Assembly: GCF_014204525.1 (NCBI RefSeq)
Contig: NZ_JACHLP010000002.1
Location: 558,001-622,000, forward strand
Reading direction: 5' to 3'
DNA from: Roseateles oligotrophus
Lineage (GTDB): Bacteria > Pseudomonadota > Gammaproteobacteria > Burkholderiales > Burkholderiaceae_C
Length of the DNA stretch: 64,000 nt
Shown: positions 41,999 through 51,618 of the stretch, piece after piece
How the letters are laid out: the number at the start of each line of letters is the position of its first letter
Position numbering within the stretch: the first letter of the stretch is position 1
Program-made: the position numbers and the translations under genes
The notes under the pieces: model-generated
Told to the model about the DNA's origin: nothing
The model's database searches: none
What the model saw: the letters and a program-made list of their open reading frames with translations, nothing else

Positions 41999-42985
41999 AT
42001 GTCATGTTCTAGCCCGGGTCTGGACGAGCACCTGCTCAAGCAGCTGGTGGGGGAGTCCCCGCGCTTCAAGGAAGCGATTGCCTTGATCGGCCGTTTTGCC
42101 AAGTCCAAGGCGCCGCTGCTGATCATGGGTGAGACCGGCACGGGCAAGGAGCTGGCCGCCCATGCGGGCCATTACCTGAGCGAGCGGCGCAACGCGGCCT
42201 TTGTGCCGCTGAACTGCGGCGCCATGCCGGATGCCTTGTTCGAGAGCGAGCTGTTCGGCCACGCCAAGGGCGCTTTCACCGACGCGGCGCGCAGCCGCAG
42301 CGGCTTGATACGCCAGGCCGAGGGCGGCACGCTATTCCTGGACGAGGTGGAGGCGCTGTCACCGCGCGGCCAGGTGGTCCTGCTGCGCTTTCTGCAGGAC
42401 CAGGCTTATCGTGCCTTGGGTGAAGAACAGCTCAGGCAGGCCGATGTGCGGGTGATTGCGGCCTCTAACGTCAATCTCAGGCAGATGGTGAGCCGGGGCG
42501 AGTTCCGTGCCGACCTGTTGTTCCGCCTGGACGTGTTGTCGGTCGAGCTGCCGCCGCTGCGCGAGCGCCTGGAAGACCTGCCCGCCCTGGCCCAGCATCT
42601 GCTGGCCAAGGCGGCGGCCAGCGAGGGCGGCGTGGCCAAGCCGCTCAGCCCCGCGGCCCTGGCTCAGCTGCTGAGCCATGACTGGCCGGGCAATGTGCGC
42701 GAGCTGGCCCATGTCTTGCTGCGCGCCCATCTGCTGGGTGCCGGGCCCTGCATACAGGCGGCCGATCTGCAGCGCTGCGGCCTGGGCGTCGCGCCCGAAC
42801 TGGCCTGGCAGCCGGGCCGCTTGCGCGAGCAAAAGCTGCTGGCCGTCTTGCAGGTGGAGCGTCGCTTTGTCGACGGCGCCATGGCCTTGAGCAAGGGCAA
42901 TATCAGCGCCGCCGCACGCCTGTGCCATATGGAGCGGGCGGCCTTCAGCAAGATGGTCAAGAAGTGCCGGTCTCCGGAGGCCTAA
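41999..42985 (+). CDS. Sigma-54-dependent activator (bEBP) lacking a sensory domain
   Basis: 328 aa from the ATG at 41999, with an aggtgagg-type ribosome binding site upstream. The AAA+ domain starts after about 14 residues: Walker A GETGTGKE (44-51), the loop GAFTDA (91-96, in place of GAFTGA), Walker B GGTLFLDEVEAL, and the arginine-finger region. The C-terminus has a Fis-like helix-turn-helix (GNISAAARLCHMERAAFSKMVKK). There is no N-terminal receiver, GAF or PAS domain, as in PspF. It is divergent from the eCIS operon and its likely dedicated activator. Confidence 0.92.
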   Translation: MSCSSPGLDEHLLKQLVGESPRFKEAIALIGRFAKSKAPLLIMGETGTGKELAAHAGHYLSERRNAAFVPLNCGAMPDALFESELFGHAKGAFTDAARSRSGLIRQAEGGTLFLDEVEALSPRGQVVLLRFLQDQAYRALGEEQLRQADVRVIAASNVNLRQMVSRGEFRADLLFRLDVLSVELPPLRERLEDLPALAQHLLAKAAASEGGVAKPLSPAALAQLLSHDWPGNVRELAHVLLRAHLLGAGPCIQAADLQRCGLGVAPELAWQPGRLREQKLLAVLQVERRFVDGAMALSKGNISAAARLCHMERAAFSKMVKKCRSPEA

Positions 42986-44589
42986 CGCAGACCACTGACG
43001 GCCGCATCCTTGGGGTAGCTCACCGTGTATTCCGCCGTGTAGCGCTGCGACTGGCCCGGCGCTAGCTGCTGCTGCCAGAGGATCTGGCCGGCCTGCTTCT
43101 TCCAGGCCTCGCTGGTGGGCTTGGGGCTGAATTGGGTCGTGACCTTGATGTCTTCGTGCTGGGACAGCGGAGCGGCTTCCAGCAGCTGCACCGTAACGGC
43201 GGATTTGTGCTGATTCTCCAGGCGGTAGGCGCGGGCGTATTTGTGCTCGATGCGAGCGCCGATGAAGCCGGTGTTGGCGCCCTCGCGCTTTTCGGGTTCC
43301 AGCGTCACGCGCAGCATCTCGTCGCGGCCGAAGAAGAGCTCCAGCCGCTCGTCCTGGCCCAGGTTCAAGACGCTCTGGCCGATGAAGCCGCCGTCGCGGT
43401 AGAGCTGCAGGCTGCCGCTGGGCCAGGAGCCGGCGGGCCGGGCGGCGTCGGCCAGCAGATAGGCCTGCGCCTCTTGCTGGGGCTGGATGCGGGCGTAGAG
43501 CTTGGCCTCCAAGGCCGTGCTGCCAAGGGCGAAACTGCTGCGTTGCTTGTCGCTGGCGACGCTGACCAGACCGGGTACTTCGAACTCGGCGGCGTACTCT
43601 CCTTGCAGCTGGCTGGCGTCGAAATTGGGCAGAGGTTGGTCCGCGTTGGCGTCCGCTGGAGCGCTGGGGCGGGCCAGGGTCATGGCTTTTGGCGCGGGGG
43701 CCGCGCGCATCGCCATGGACTCATTGAACTGAGCCATCACCGGCTCCTGGAATCTCAGCGTCCAGGGCTGTAATGGGTTAGGCCGGCTGGCCTGGCGCGG
43801 CTGGCTGGTGCTCAGCCGGAGCTTGATCTTGTGCCAGTCCTCGCCGCTGCTTTGCGCCACTTGCGCCAGGCGCTCCAGGCGCAGCTGCTGGTTGCTGGTG
43901 TCCAGATGGGCGCGGTACAGCGGCGACCAGCCGGCACCGGGCACGCGGTAAGTCAGGCGCAGCTCGCCCTCGCGCTGGGCGGCCACTTGAATTTGCAGGC
44001 TGCGCAACCGGGGTGAGGTCTGCTGCAGGCGATCGCGTTCGGCGCGCAGCGGCGCCAACTCCTCCTCCAGCGCCTGCTTGGCTCGCGCCAGCTGGTGCTG
44101 GCGTTGCAAGGCCTCCTGGCCGCTGCGTTTGATGCTGTCCAGCGTGGCGCTGATGGCGGCCGGGGTGGCTTTGTCATGGCCCAGATTCTTCAGATAGCCC
44201 AGGGCCAGGTCTTGCGCCTCGCTCTCGGCCTTGACGCCGGCCAGCTTGTCCTCCAGCTCGCGCAGGCGGGTGTCCAGCGGGCTCTTGCCCAGGCATTCGG
44301 GCGCGGCCTCGCGCTCCACCGTCTGCAGATTGATCTCGCCGATGGCGATGCCGGGGTCGGCCTGCAGCTGCAGGGAGTCGGCGTCAAAGCGCTCGGGCAG
44401 GCAGATCAACCGCAGTTCGCGGCTGCCGGCGGCCACGCGCGCGGCCCGCTCCACCGTGGCACCGCCGGGGTAGACCAGCACTTGGGTGATCTTGCTGGGC
44501 GTGCTGGGCGTTTGGGCCTGGGCCGCTTGACCCAGGCAGAGCAAGGTGGCGGCCAGGGCGGTGCAGGACAGAGGCAGAATCTTTTTCAT
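42982..44589 (-). CDS. DUF4139/DUF4140 (MuiA-type) secreted protein
   Basis: 535 aa from the ATG at 44589 with a signal peptide (residues 1-26, cleavage near AQAQT). The N-terminal part (TQVLVYPGGATVERAARV) is the DUF4140 start, followed by a coiled coil (about 105-200) and the DUF4139 region beginning LRLTYRVPGAGWSPLYRAHLD. The family is known as mucoidy inhibitor MuiA, but its biochemical role is unknown. Its stop shares the CTAA tetramer with the convergent activator gene. Confidence 0.86.
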   Translation of the reverse strand: MKKILPLSCTALAATLLCLGQAAQAQTPSTPSKITQVLVYPGGATVERAARVAAGSRELRLICLPERFDADSLQLQADPGIAIGEINLQTVEREAAPECLGKSPLDTRLRELEDKLAGVKAESEAQDLALGYLKNLGHDKATPAAISATLDSIKRSGQEALQRQHQLARAKQALEEELAPLRAERDRLQQTSPRLRSLQIQVAAQREGELRLTYRVPGAGWSPLYRAHLDTSNQQLRLERLAQVAQSSGEDWHKIKLRLSTSQPRQASRPNPLQPWTLRFQEPVMAQFNESMAMRAAPAPKAMTLARPSAPADANADQPLPNFDASQLQGEYAAEFEVPGLVSVASDKQRSSFALGSTALEAKLYARIQPQQEAQAYLLADAARPAGSWPSGSLQLYRDGGFIGQSVLNLGQDERLELFFGRDEMLRVTLEPEKREGANTGFIGARIEHKYARAYRLENQHKSAVTVQLLEAAPLSQHEDIKVTTQFSPKPTSEAWKKQAGQILWQQQLAPGQSQRYTAEYTVSYPKDAAVSGLR

Positions 44590-44713
44590 GCGGCTTGCTC
44601 CGTGAGCTTGGGCGGTGGTGACGCGGCAAACATAGCATGGCCGGCCCGGCACGCCTCGGGCAGACCCTGGCACACTCTGGCTTGCCTTTTTGTTCGATTC
44701 ATTGTTGTCAGCC

Positions 44714-45451
44714 ATGTCCTCCCCCCATACCGCCCCCCCGCAAGCCAGCTCCCAGCGCCGTGCCCTCGTGCTGTTTTCCGGCGGCCAGGATTCCACCGCC
44801 TGCCTGGCCTGGGCGCTGCAGCGTTTTGCCTCGGTCGAGACCCTGGGTTTCGACTACGGCCAGCGCCACCGGGTCGAGCTGGACTGCCGCCAGACCCTGC
44901 GGCATGAGCTGCAAGCCCGCTTCCCGCAATGGGCGGCCAAGCTGGGTGAGGACCATCTGCTGGATCTGAGCCTGCTGGGCCAGATCTCCAACACCGCGCT
45001 GACCGAGGCGCGCGCCATCGAGATGCAGGCCAATGGCTTGCCCAATACCTTTGTGCCGGGCCGCAATCTGCTCTTCCTGAGCTTTGCCGCCACCCTGGCC
45101 TACCGCCGTGGCGCCTCGGTGCTGGTGGGCGGCATGTGTGAGACCGATTACTCCGGCTACCCCGACTGCCGCGACAACACCCTCAAAAGCCTGCAAGTGG
45201 CGCTGAGCCTGGGCCTGGACACGCCCATGACGGTGGAGACGCCGCTGATGTTCCTGACCAAGGCCCAGACCTGGGCCTTGAGCGAGAGCCTGGGCGGCGC
45301 GGCCCTGAACGAGCTGATCATCGAGCACAGCCACACCTGCTATCTGGGCGAGCGTACGCAGCGCCATGCCTGGGGCTATGGCTGCGGCAGCTGCCCGGCC
45401 TGCGAGCTGCGCGCGCGCGGTTACGCCGAATTCAAGGCGGGGCAGGTATGA
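44714..45451 (+). CDS. queC: 7-cyano-7-deazaguanine synthase
   Basis: 245 aa from the ATG at 44714; an in-frame ATG at 44690 is less likely. It makes preQ0 from 7-carboxy-7-deazaguanine in queuosine biosynthesis, with ATP and ammonia. The PP-loop [10 protein letters not shown] is at residues ~25-34, FDYGQRHR follows, and the C-terminal zinc cluster is [10 protein letters not shown] with the preceding SHTCYLG. The next gene overlaps it by ATGA. Confidence 0.97.
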   Translation: MSSPHTAPPQASSQRRALVLFSGGQDSTACLAWALQRFASVETLGFDYGQRHRVELDCRQTLRHELQARFPQWAAKLGEDHLLDLSLLGQISNTALTEARAIEMQANGLPNTFVPGRNLLFLSFAATLAYRRGASVLVGGMCETDYSGYPDCRDNTLKSLQVALSLGLDTPMTVETPLMFLTKAQTWALSESLGGAALNELIIEHSHTCYLGERTQRHAWGYGCGSCPACELRARGYAEFKAGQV

Positions 45452-45993
45452 GCGGCTTGGCCTGGTTTGCTTGGGGCCTGGCGGCCCTGCTGCTGTTCTG
45501 GGGCATTGGCGCTTACAACCGGGTGATGAGTTTGCGCAATGCCATCGCCAGCGCTTTTGCGCAGCTGGACACGCATCTGAACGAGCGCGCCCAGCTCTGC
45601 AACAAGCTGCTGGATCTGCTGCGCCCCTTGCTGCCGAATGAGCAGGCCACGTTCGCGGCGCTGGAGGCGGCCCAGGCCGAGTCGCAAACGCTGGCCCAGG
45701 CCGTGCGGGCCCGGCCTTGTTCCGGCGACCCGGTGGCCAGCCTGGCCGTGGCCCATGCGGTGCACGCCGCGGCGCTGACCCGGGTGATGTCCATGCTGGA
45801 CCATCATGCCGAGCTGCGCGAACACAGCGAGCTGTATGCCTTGATGGATGAGCTGAAGCTGGTCGAACGCCAGCGCTCCTTTGCCCGCCAGGTCTTCAAC
45901 CAGGCCGTGGGCGTCTACAACCATGCCGTCGGCCAGTTCCCGACCCGGGTGCTGGCGAGCTTGTACGGCTTTGGCGAGGCGCGCTCGCTGTAG
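45448..45993 (+). CDS. LemA-family protein
   Basis: 181 aa. An N-terminal membrane helix (about 4-23) is followed by a helical region. The LemA pattern [26 protein letters not shown] near residue 25 is characteristic. LemA proteins are membrane-anchored helical proteins of unclear function. It overlaps queC by 4 bp, so the two are probably one transcript. Confidence 0.85.
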   Translation: MSGLAWFAWGLAALLLFWGIGAYNRVMSLRNAIASAFAQLDTHLNERAQLCNKLLDLLRPLLPNEQATFAALEAAQAESQTLAQAVRARPCSGDPVASLAVAHAVHAAALTRVMSMLDHHAELREHSELYALMDELKLVERQRSFARQVFNQAVGVYNHAVGQFPTRVLASLYGFGEARSL

Positions 45994-45999
45994 GCGAGC

Positions 46000-46422
46000 T
46001 CAGCTGCAGACGATGGCCCCGGAGCTGACCAGCTCATGGAAGAGCGCCAGCAGTGACTTGCCGCTCATGCGGTAGGGGTCCAGGCGGCCGGTTTCCGAGT
46101 ACTTCAGCACCAGGCCGGGGTTGAGACGCTGCAGGTTGACGCTGCCCATGGACCAGCCGGCGAACTGGCGCTCGCTCATCTCCTCGTAGCTGAGCAGGAT
46201 GGCGTCGCGATGGCGCGGATCGGCGACGATGGCCTTGTAGCGCGCGTTGACGGCGTCGCGCCCGCCCTCCAGCAACTGGATGAAGATGCCGTCGGCATAA
46301 CAGAGCAGGCCGGTGACGCCTTCCGCGAGATTGTGCTCGCGCGACTGCTTGAGGATGGCGGCCAGCGTGGCCTCGTCCATCGGGGCGGTGGCGCGGCTGG
46401 CGTAGAGGAGGCGGACTAGCAT
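46000..46422 (-). CDS. BLUF-domain blue-light photoreceptor
   Basis: 140 aa, a single BLUF (FAD-binding) domain with a short tail. The residues that form the AppA photocycle keep their spacing: Y7, N31, Q49, W90 and M92 (AppA: Y21, N45, Q63, W104, M106). The typical FIQLLEG and ADPRHRDAILLSYEEMSERQF also fit. With no output domain, it must act through a protein partner. It starts 18 bp after folE and is likely in the same transcript. Confidence 0.93.
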   Translation of the reverse strand: MLVRLLYASRATAPMDEATLAAILKQSREHNLAEGVTGLLCYADGIFIQLLEGGRDAVNARYKAIVADPRHRDAILLSYEEMSERQFAGWSMGSVNLQRLNPGLVLKYSETGRLDPYRMSGKSLLALFHELVSSGAIVCS

Positions 46423-46440
46423 GGGATTTGGGCTCCGGGG

Positions 46441-47169
46441 TCAGTTCTTCACCAGGGACAGGAACTCGCGGCGCAGATTGGCATCCTTCAGGAAGGCGCC
46501 GCGCATCACACTATTGATCATTTTCGTCTCGGTGTCCTTGACGCCGCGCCAATGCATGCAGAAATGGTCGGCCTCCATCACCACGCCCAGGCCATCGGGC
46601 TGGACCCGCTCCTGCAACTCATTGGCCAGCATGGTGACGGCCTCTTCCTGGATCTGCGGGCGGCTCATGATCCAGTCGCAGATGCGCGCGTACTTGGACA
46701 GTCCGATCAGATTGGAATGCTCGTTAGGCAGCAGGCCTATCCAGATCCGGCCCATGATGGGGCAGAGGTGGTGGGAGCAGGCGCTGCGCACGGTGATGGG
46801 GCCGACGATCATCAGCTCGTTCAGGCGGGTGACGTTGGGGAACTCGGTCACCGCGGGCGCGGCGGTGTAGCGGCCCTTGAAGACCTCCTGCACAAACATC
46901 TTGGCCACGCGCTTGGCGGTGTCCTGGGTGTTGTGGTCGCTCTCGGTGTCTATCACCAGGGCGCGCAAGACCTCTTGCATCTTGGCCTGCACCTCGGCCT
47001 GCAGCTCCTCCAGCTCGCCCGCCTCGATGAAGGCGGAGATATTGTCATTGGCATGGTGGCGGCACTCGGCGCTGACCAGCCGATAGCGCACCCGCTCCGA
47101 GGCGGGCAGGGCGGCCAGCTCATCCTGGCTGAGTGACAAGGGCTTGGAAGGGGTGAGGGCGCCGGTCAT
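46441..47169 (-). CDS. folE: GTP cyclohydrolase I
   Basis: 242 aa. It converts GTP to 7,8-dihydroneopterin triphosphate, the first step of folate and queuosine synthesis. The Zn-binding CSHHLCPIMG region and the GLSKYARICDWIMSRPQIQE helix are diagnostic. The N-terminus (about 1-40) is a longer extension than the E. coli enzyme. It lies directly upstream of the BLUF gene. Confidence 0.96.
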   Translation of the reverse strand: MTGALTPSKPLSLSQDELAALPASERVRYRLVSAECRHHANDNISAFIEAGELEELQAEVQAKMQEVLRALVIDTESDHNTQDTAKRVAKMFVQEVFKGRYTAAPAVTEFPNVTRLNELMIVGPITVRSACSHHLCPIMGRIWIGLLPNEHSNLIGLSKYARICDWIMSRPQIQEEAVTMLANELQERVQPDGLGVVMEADHFCMHWRGVKDTETKMINSVMRGAFLKDANLRREFLSLVKN

Positions 47170-47293
47170 AAGGGGGTTCTCGCTATTTTCTGGAGGTTCT
47201 CTTTGCGTCCGGCATTGTGTCTGGATTGAGAAGCCCGTGCCTGGCAGGGGCGCTTGGCCCGGCCGGGCAGAGGCTCTCGCCTACACTGAGCCC

Positions 47294-48652
47294 GTGTCTT
47301 CATCATCCTCTTCCCCCAGCTCTTCCGCCCAGTCCGCCCCTCTGCAGCGCCTGATCGCGCAGGTGGCCGACGCCGTGCAGGCCGTGCGCGGCGGGCGCTC
47401 CCTGACCGACTTGCTGGCGCGTTGCCCGGCCGAGCTGCGGCCCGCCACCCAGTCCCTCAGCTTTTATGTGCTGCGCCTCTTGGCGAGTGCGGAGGGCGCA
47501 CGCGTCTTGCTGGCGCCCAAGCCGCCGCCGCCCAAGGTCGAAGGCCTGCTGCTCAGCGCCCTGGCCCTGCTGTGGCCGGCCGAGGCCGCACCCTACGATG
47601 CCCACACGGTGGTGGACCAGACGGTCAGCGCCGTGCGCAAGCGCTTGCCGGCCAGCGCCGGCTTCGTCAACGCGGTGCTGCGCCGTTTCTTGCGCGAGCG
47701 CGAGGCCATCGTGGCCGCGGTGCAGGCCGACCCGGTGGCCCGTTACAACCATCCGGCCTGGTGGATAGAGCGCCTGCAGCAAGACTGGCCCGAGCAGTGG
47801 CAGGACATCCTGGCCGCCAACAACCAGCATCCGCCGATGAGCTTGCGCGTCCATGCCCGCCAGGGCAGCGCGGCAGCCTATGTGCAGCGCCTGGCCCAGC
47901 AAGGCATTGCGGCCCGTGCCCTGGGCGATTGGGCGCCGCAGGCGGTGGTGCTGGAACGCGCCGTGCCGGTCACCGCCTTGCCGGGCTTTGCTCAGGGCGA
48001 GGTCTCGGTGCAGGACGTGGCGGCCCAGCTGGCCGGCCCGTTGCTGGTGCAGGCCCAGGGCGAGCTGCCCCGCCTGCCCGAGCATGCCCGCGTGCTGGAT
48101 GCCTGCTCGGCGCCCGGCGGCAAGACGGCCCATATCCTGGAGCTGGGCGATTTTGATCTGACCGCCCTGGACAGCGATGCCCGCCGCCTGAGCCGGGTGC
48201 AGGACAACCTCGCCCGCCTGCGCTTGCGCGCCCGCGTGCAGGCGGCCGATGCCCGCCAGACCGCGGGCTGGTGGAATGGCGAGCGCTTTGACGCGATCTT
48301 GCTGGACGCGCCCTGCAGTGCCTCCGGCATCGTGCGCCGCCACCCGGATGTGCGCTGGCTGCGCCGCGACAGCGATATTGCCCAGCTGGCCCAGATTCAG
48401 GCCGAGTTGCTGCATGCCTTGTGGCCCACGCTCAAGCCCGGTGGCCGCCTGCTCTATGCCACCTGCTCGGTTTTCAAGACCGAGGGGCAGCAGCAGATCG
48501 ATGCATTTTTGCAACGGCAGACCGATGCCAAATTGATAGAAGTGAGCGGCTTGTCCGGCCATCTATTGCCCCTGGCCGACAATGGCGGCGAGGCGGCGCC
48601 GGGGCCGGCCGTGCTGGACGGTTTTTACTACGCCCTGCTGGCCAAGACCTGA
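47294..48652 (+). CDS. rsmB: 16S rRNA (cytosine(967)-C(5))-methyltransferase
   Basis: 452 aa from the GTG at 47294. An in-frame start at 47144 would run into folE, and the Ser-rich N-terminus begins at the GTG. An N-terminal NusB-like domain (about 15-140) precedes the methyltransferase domain. SAM-binding CSAPGGKTAHILEL and the double-Cys active site (DAPCSASG; ATCSVFKTEG) mark the Rsm family. First of a conserved four-gene order with DUF4390 and the NtrYX-like pair. Confidence 0.95.
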   Translation: MSSSSSSPSSSAQSAPLQRLIAQVADAVQAVRGGRSLTDLLARCPAELRPATQSLSFYVLRLLASAEGARVLLAPKPPPPKVEGLLLSALALLWPAEAAPYDAHTVVDQTVSAVRKRLPASAGFVNAVLRRFLREREAIVAAVQADPVARYNHPAWWIERLQQDWPEQWQDILAANNQHPPMSLRVHARQGSAAAYVQRLAQQGIAARALGDWAPQAVVLERAVPVTALPGFAQGEVSVQDVAAQLAGPLLVQAQGELPRLPEHARVLDACSAPGGKTAHILELGDFDLTALDSDARRLSRVQDNLARLRLRARVQAADARQTAGWWNGERFDAILLDAPCSASGIVRRHPDVRWLRRDSDIAQLAQIQAELLHALWPTLKPGGRLLYATCSVFKTEGQQQIDAFLQRQTDAKLIEVSGLSGHLLPLADNGGEAAPGPAVLDGFYYALLAKT

Positions 48653-48742
48653 ACGCTGGCCCGGTCCCTTCCTGCTGCCATTGCCCATTCACTGCACTTG
48701 AACTCGCCACGCCACGCCTCTGCCAACGCGCCATGCCGGCCA

Positions 48743-49336
48743 ATGACTGTCAACAGTCTTTGGCGGCAGGGCTGTCTGGCCTTGCTGCTGGGCTTGGCGA
48801 TGTGGCTGGCCCTGTTGCCGGCGGCCCGGGCGCAGGGGGTTGAGCTGGCCCAGGTCAGCGCGGCCAAGGCGGAAGACGGGCTGGAGCTCAGCTTCAGCAC
48901 CCGCTTCAGCCTCTCGCCTGCGGTGGAAGACGCCTTGATGAAGGGGGTGCCGGTTTATTTTGCGGCGGACGTCAGCGTCTACCGCAACCGCTGGTACTGG
49001 CGTGATGTGCGGGCCGCCCGCAGCTCGCGCAGCTGGCGGCTGGAGTGGAAGTCGCTGACCCGGCAGTTCCGCGTCAGCAACGAGGGCCTGAGCCGCAGCT
49101 ATGCCACGCTGTCCGAGGCCTTGAGCTCGCTGCGCGGGGTGTCCAGCTGGCATGTCGCTGATCTCAAGGACATCGAGGACGATGGCCGCTACTACCTGGA
49201 GTTCAGTTATCGCCTGGACACCAGCCAACTGCCCAAGCCCATGCAAATCGGTCTGGGCGCGCCCCAGGGCTGGACGATGAATGTGGAGCGCACATTCCAG
49301 CTCAACCCCGACTTCAGCATTCGCAACGGTTCCTGA
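48743..49336 (+). CDS. DUF4390 protein, membrane-anchored or secreted
   Basis: 197 aa from the ATG at 48743. Signal-like N-terminus (QGCLALLLGLAMWLALLPAARAQG) with cleavage near AQG. The domain runs to the end: LSFSTRFSLSPAVEDALMKGVPVYF and SWRLEWKSLTRQFRVSNEGL are typical. It lies 3 bp before the kinase gene, as in other Burkholderiales, and may aid its sensing, but its function is unknown. Confidence 0.87.
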   Translation: MTVNSLWRQGCLALLLGLAMWLALLPAARAQGVELAQVSAAKAEDGLELSFSTRFSLSPAVEDALMKGVPVYFAADVSVYRNRWYWRDVRAARSSRSWRLEWKSLTRQFRVSNEGLSRSYATLSEALSSLRGVSSWHVADLKDIEDDGRYYLEFSYRLDTSQLPKPMQIGLGAPQGWTMNVERTFQLNPDFSIRNGS

Positions 49337-49339
49337 TCG

Positions 49340-51607
49340 ATGAGCAAAGCGGCGCGCTGGGCGTGGTTGGTTTCCATGGTGGCCGTGATGGGGGTGTGCG
49401 GCGTACTCGCCTTCCTGCTGTCCATCAGCGCCACCTCGCAGCGCGGCTTTCTGGAGCGGCAGTCGGTCTGGCTGTTCTGGGTCAATGCGGTGGTGGCCAC
49501 CGTGCTGCTGCTGGTCATCACCGCAGCCGCCATACGGCTCTTGCTGCGGGTGCGGCGCGGCAAGTTCGGCAGCCGCCTGCTGCTGAAACTGGCCGGCATC
49601 TTTGCCCTGGTGGGGGTGGTGCCGGGCCTGCTGATCTACGGCGTTTCCTATCAATTCGTCAACCAGAGCATAGACAGCTGGTTCGATGTGCGTCTGGCCA
49701 GCGCGCTGGAGTCCGGCCTGACCCTGGGTCGCGGCACCCTGGACGATTTGCGCAGCGATCTGGCCGGCAAGACCCGCGACGCCGCCGAGCGCCTGGCGGC
49801 CGGCGACGCCGTCGTGCCCCAGCCCCTGGCCCTGGACCGGCTGCGTGAGCAACTGGGCCTGCGCACCGTGGCCCTGGTGGGCGGCAACGGGCAGATCCTG
49901 CTGTCGGCCGGCGGCGACGCCAGCCTGCTCACCCCCGATAGGCCTAGCGACACCATGCTGCGCCAGGCCCGTGCCAACAAGGTGATGAGCGAAATCGAGG
50001 GCCTGGAGGACGAATCCACCGCCCTGCAAGGGCGGGCGCAAATCCGTGCCCTGGCCCTGCTGCCCAGCGCCGACCTGCGCCTGGGCGAGAGCAGCGGCGG
50101 CGACCGTTTCCTGATGGTGGTGCGCCGCATCCCCACCCATGTCTTGCGCAATGCGCTGGCGGTGCAGGCCGCCAGCAGCGAGTACCAGCAGCGCAATCTG
50201 GAGCGCGGCGGCCTGCGCCGCATGTATCTGGGCACCCTGACCCTGGCCCTGGTGCTGGCGGTGTTCACCGCCTTTTTGCTGGCCATGACCCTGGGCAATC
50301 AGCTGGCGCGGCCCCTGCTGCTGCTGGCCGAGGGCGTGCGCCAGGTGGCCCAGGGCGATCTGAGCCGCAAGCCGGTGCTGGCCTCGCGCGACGAGCTCAG
50401 CGGCCTGACGCGCAGCTTTGCCGATATGACCGAGCAGCTCTCCGATGCGCGTGGCATGGTGGAGCGCAGCGTGGCCCAGCTGGAGAGTGCGCGCACCAAT
50501 CTGCAGACCATTCTGGACAATCTGACGGCCGGCGTCATCGTGTTCGACGCGCAGCAGAACATCGACACCGTCAACCCCGGCGCCACCCGCATCCTGCGCC
50601 TGCCGCTGTCGGCCTACCGCGGCCGCCGCCTGGACGAAGTGCCCCAGCTGCAGGCCTTTGCCCAGGCCGTCTGGCAGCGCTTCGAGCAGTCCAACCCCGA
50701 GGTGGGGGAGCGCGACCATTGGCAGGACGCCTTCGAGCTGCAGCTGGAGGCGGGCCAGGACGTACTAACCCTTCTTGTGCGCGGCGCCCAGTTGCCGCAC
50801 GATGCCCGCCTGATGGTGTTTGACGATATTTCAGAAGTGGTGTCTGCGCAGCGCTCGGCCGCCTGGAGCGAAGTCGCCCGGCGCCTGGCGCATGAGATCA
50901 AGAACCCGCTGACCCCCATCCAGCTCTCGGCCGAACGCCTGCAGCACAAGCTAGAAACCAAGCTGGAGGGTGCCGACCAAGCCATGCTGGTGCGCTCGGT
51001 GGCCACCATCGTCAACCAGGTGCAGTCGATGAAGCAGCTGGTCAACGAGTTCCGCGACTACGCCCGCCTGCCCTCGGCCAATCTGAAGGACCTGGACCTC
51101 AACGGCCTGGTGGCCGAGGTGCTGAGCCTCTATGCCGAGGCCCAGGATGCCGGCCATCTGCATGCGGAATTGGCGCCGGACTTGGTCCAGATCAAGGGCG
51201 ACGCCAGCCAGTTGCGGCAAGTCATACACAACTTGGTACAGAATGCGCTCGACGCCGTGCAGGACCACCCCGATGGCCAGGTGGTGGTGCGCACCCAGCA
51301 AGCCTTTACCGATAGCGGCGAGCCGCGCGCCCTGCGTCTGCTGATCAGCGACAACGGCCCCGGTTTTGCCGAGAAGGTGCTCAAACGCGCCTTCGAGCCC
51401 TATGTCACGACCAAGAGCAAGGGCACCGGCCTGGGCCTGGCCGTGGTGAAGAAGATTGCCGATGAACACGGCGCCCGCATCCGTCTGGCTAACCTCCATT
51501 CGGGGGGGGACGAGGCGGCGGCCGTGATAGGTGCACAAGTTTCGTTATCATTTTCAAAACTCGCGACTGCAGCGGCCGAAGTGGGCACTGCCCATAAGCA
51601 AGAGTGA
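49340..51607 (+). CDS. NtrY-like membrane sensor histidine kinase
   Basis: 755 aa. Three membrane segments (about 8-30, 45-68, 75-100) lie before a periplasmic domain, and another (about 295-318) after it. A HAMP (about 320-370), PAS (about 385-480) and HisKA follow, with H518 in RRLAHEIKNPLTPIQLSAERL. The HATPase C-terminus has DNGPGFAEK and GTGLGLAVVKKIADEHG. This is the NtrY architecture, paired with the response regulator 11 bp downstream. Confidence 0.92.
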   Translation: MSKAARWAWLVSMVAVMGVCGVLAFLLSISATSQRGFLERQSVWLFWVNAVVATVLLLVITAAAIRLLLRVRRGKFGSRLLLKLAGIFALVGVVPGLLIYGVSYQFVNQSIDSWFDVRLASALESGLTLGRGTLDDLRSDLAGKTRDAAERLAAGDAVVPQPLALDRLREQLGLRTVALVGGNGQILLSAGGDASLLTPDRPSDTMLRQARANKVMSEIEGLEDESTALQGRAQIRALALLPSADLRLGESSGGDRFLMVVRRIPTHVLRNALAVQAASSEYQQRNLERGGLRRMYLGTLTLALVLAVFTAFLLAMTLGNQLARPLLLLAEGVRQVAQGDLSRKPVLASRDELSGLTRSFADMTEQLSDARGMVERSVAQLESARTNLQTILDNLTAGVIVFDAQQNIDTVNPGATRILRLPLSAYRGRRLDEVPQLQAFAQAVWQRFEQSNPEVGERDHWQDAFELQLEAGQDVLTLLVRGAQLPHDARLMVFDDISEVVSAQRSAAWSEVARRLAHEIKNPLTPIQLSAERLQHKLETKLEGADQAMLVRSVATIVNQVQSMKQLVNEFRDYARLPSANLKDLDLNGLVAEVLSLYAEAQDAGHLHAELAPDLVQIKGDASQLRQVIHNLVQNALDAVQDHPDGQVVVRTQQAFTDSGEPRALRLLISDNGPGFAEKVLKRAFEPYVTTKSKGTGLGLAVVKKIADEHGARIRLANLHSGGDEAAAVIGAQVSLSFSKLATAAAEVGTAHKQE

Positions 51608-51618
51608 ACTAGGTATCC

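Noticed and set aside
44640-44713. preQ1-type riboswitch before queC
   Set aside because: No matching pseudoknot or A-rich tail could be seen in the short leader.
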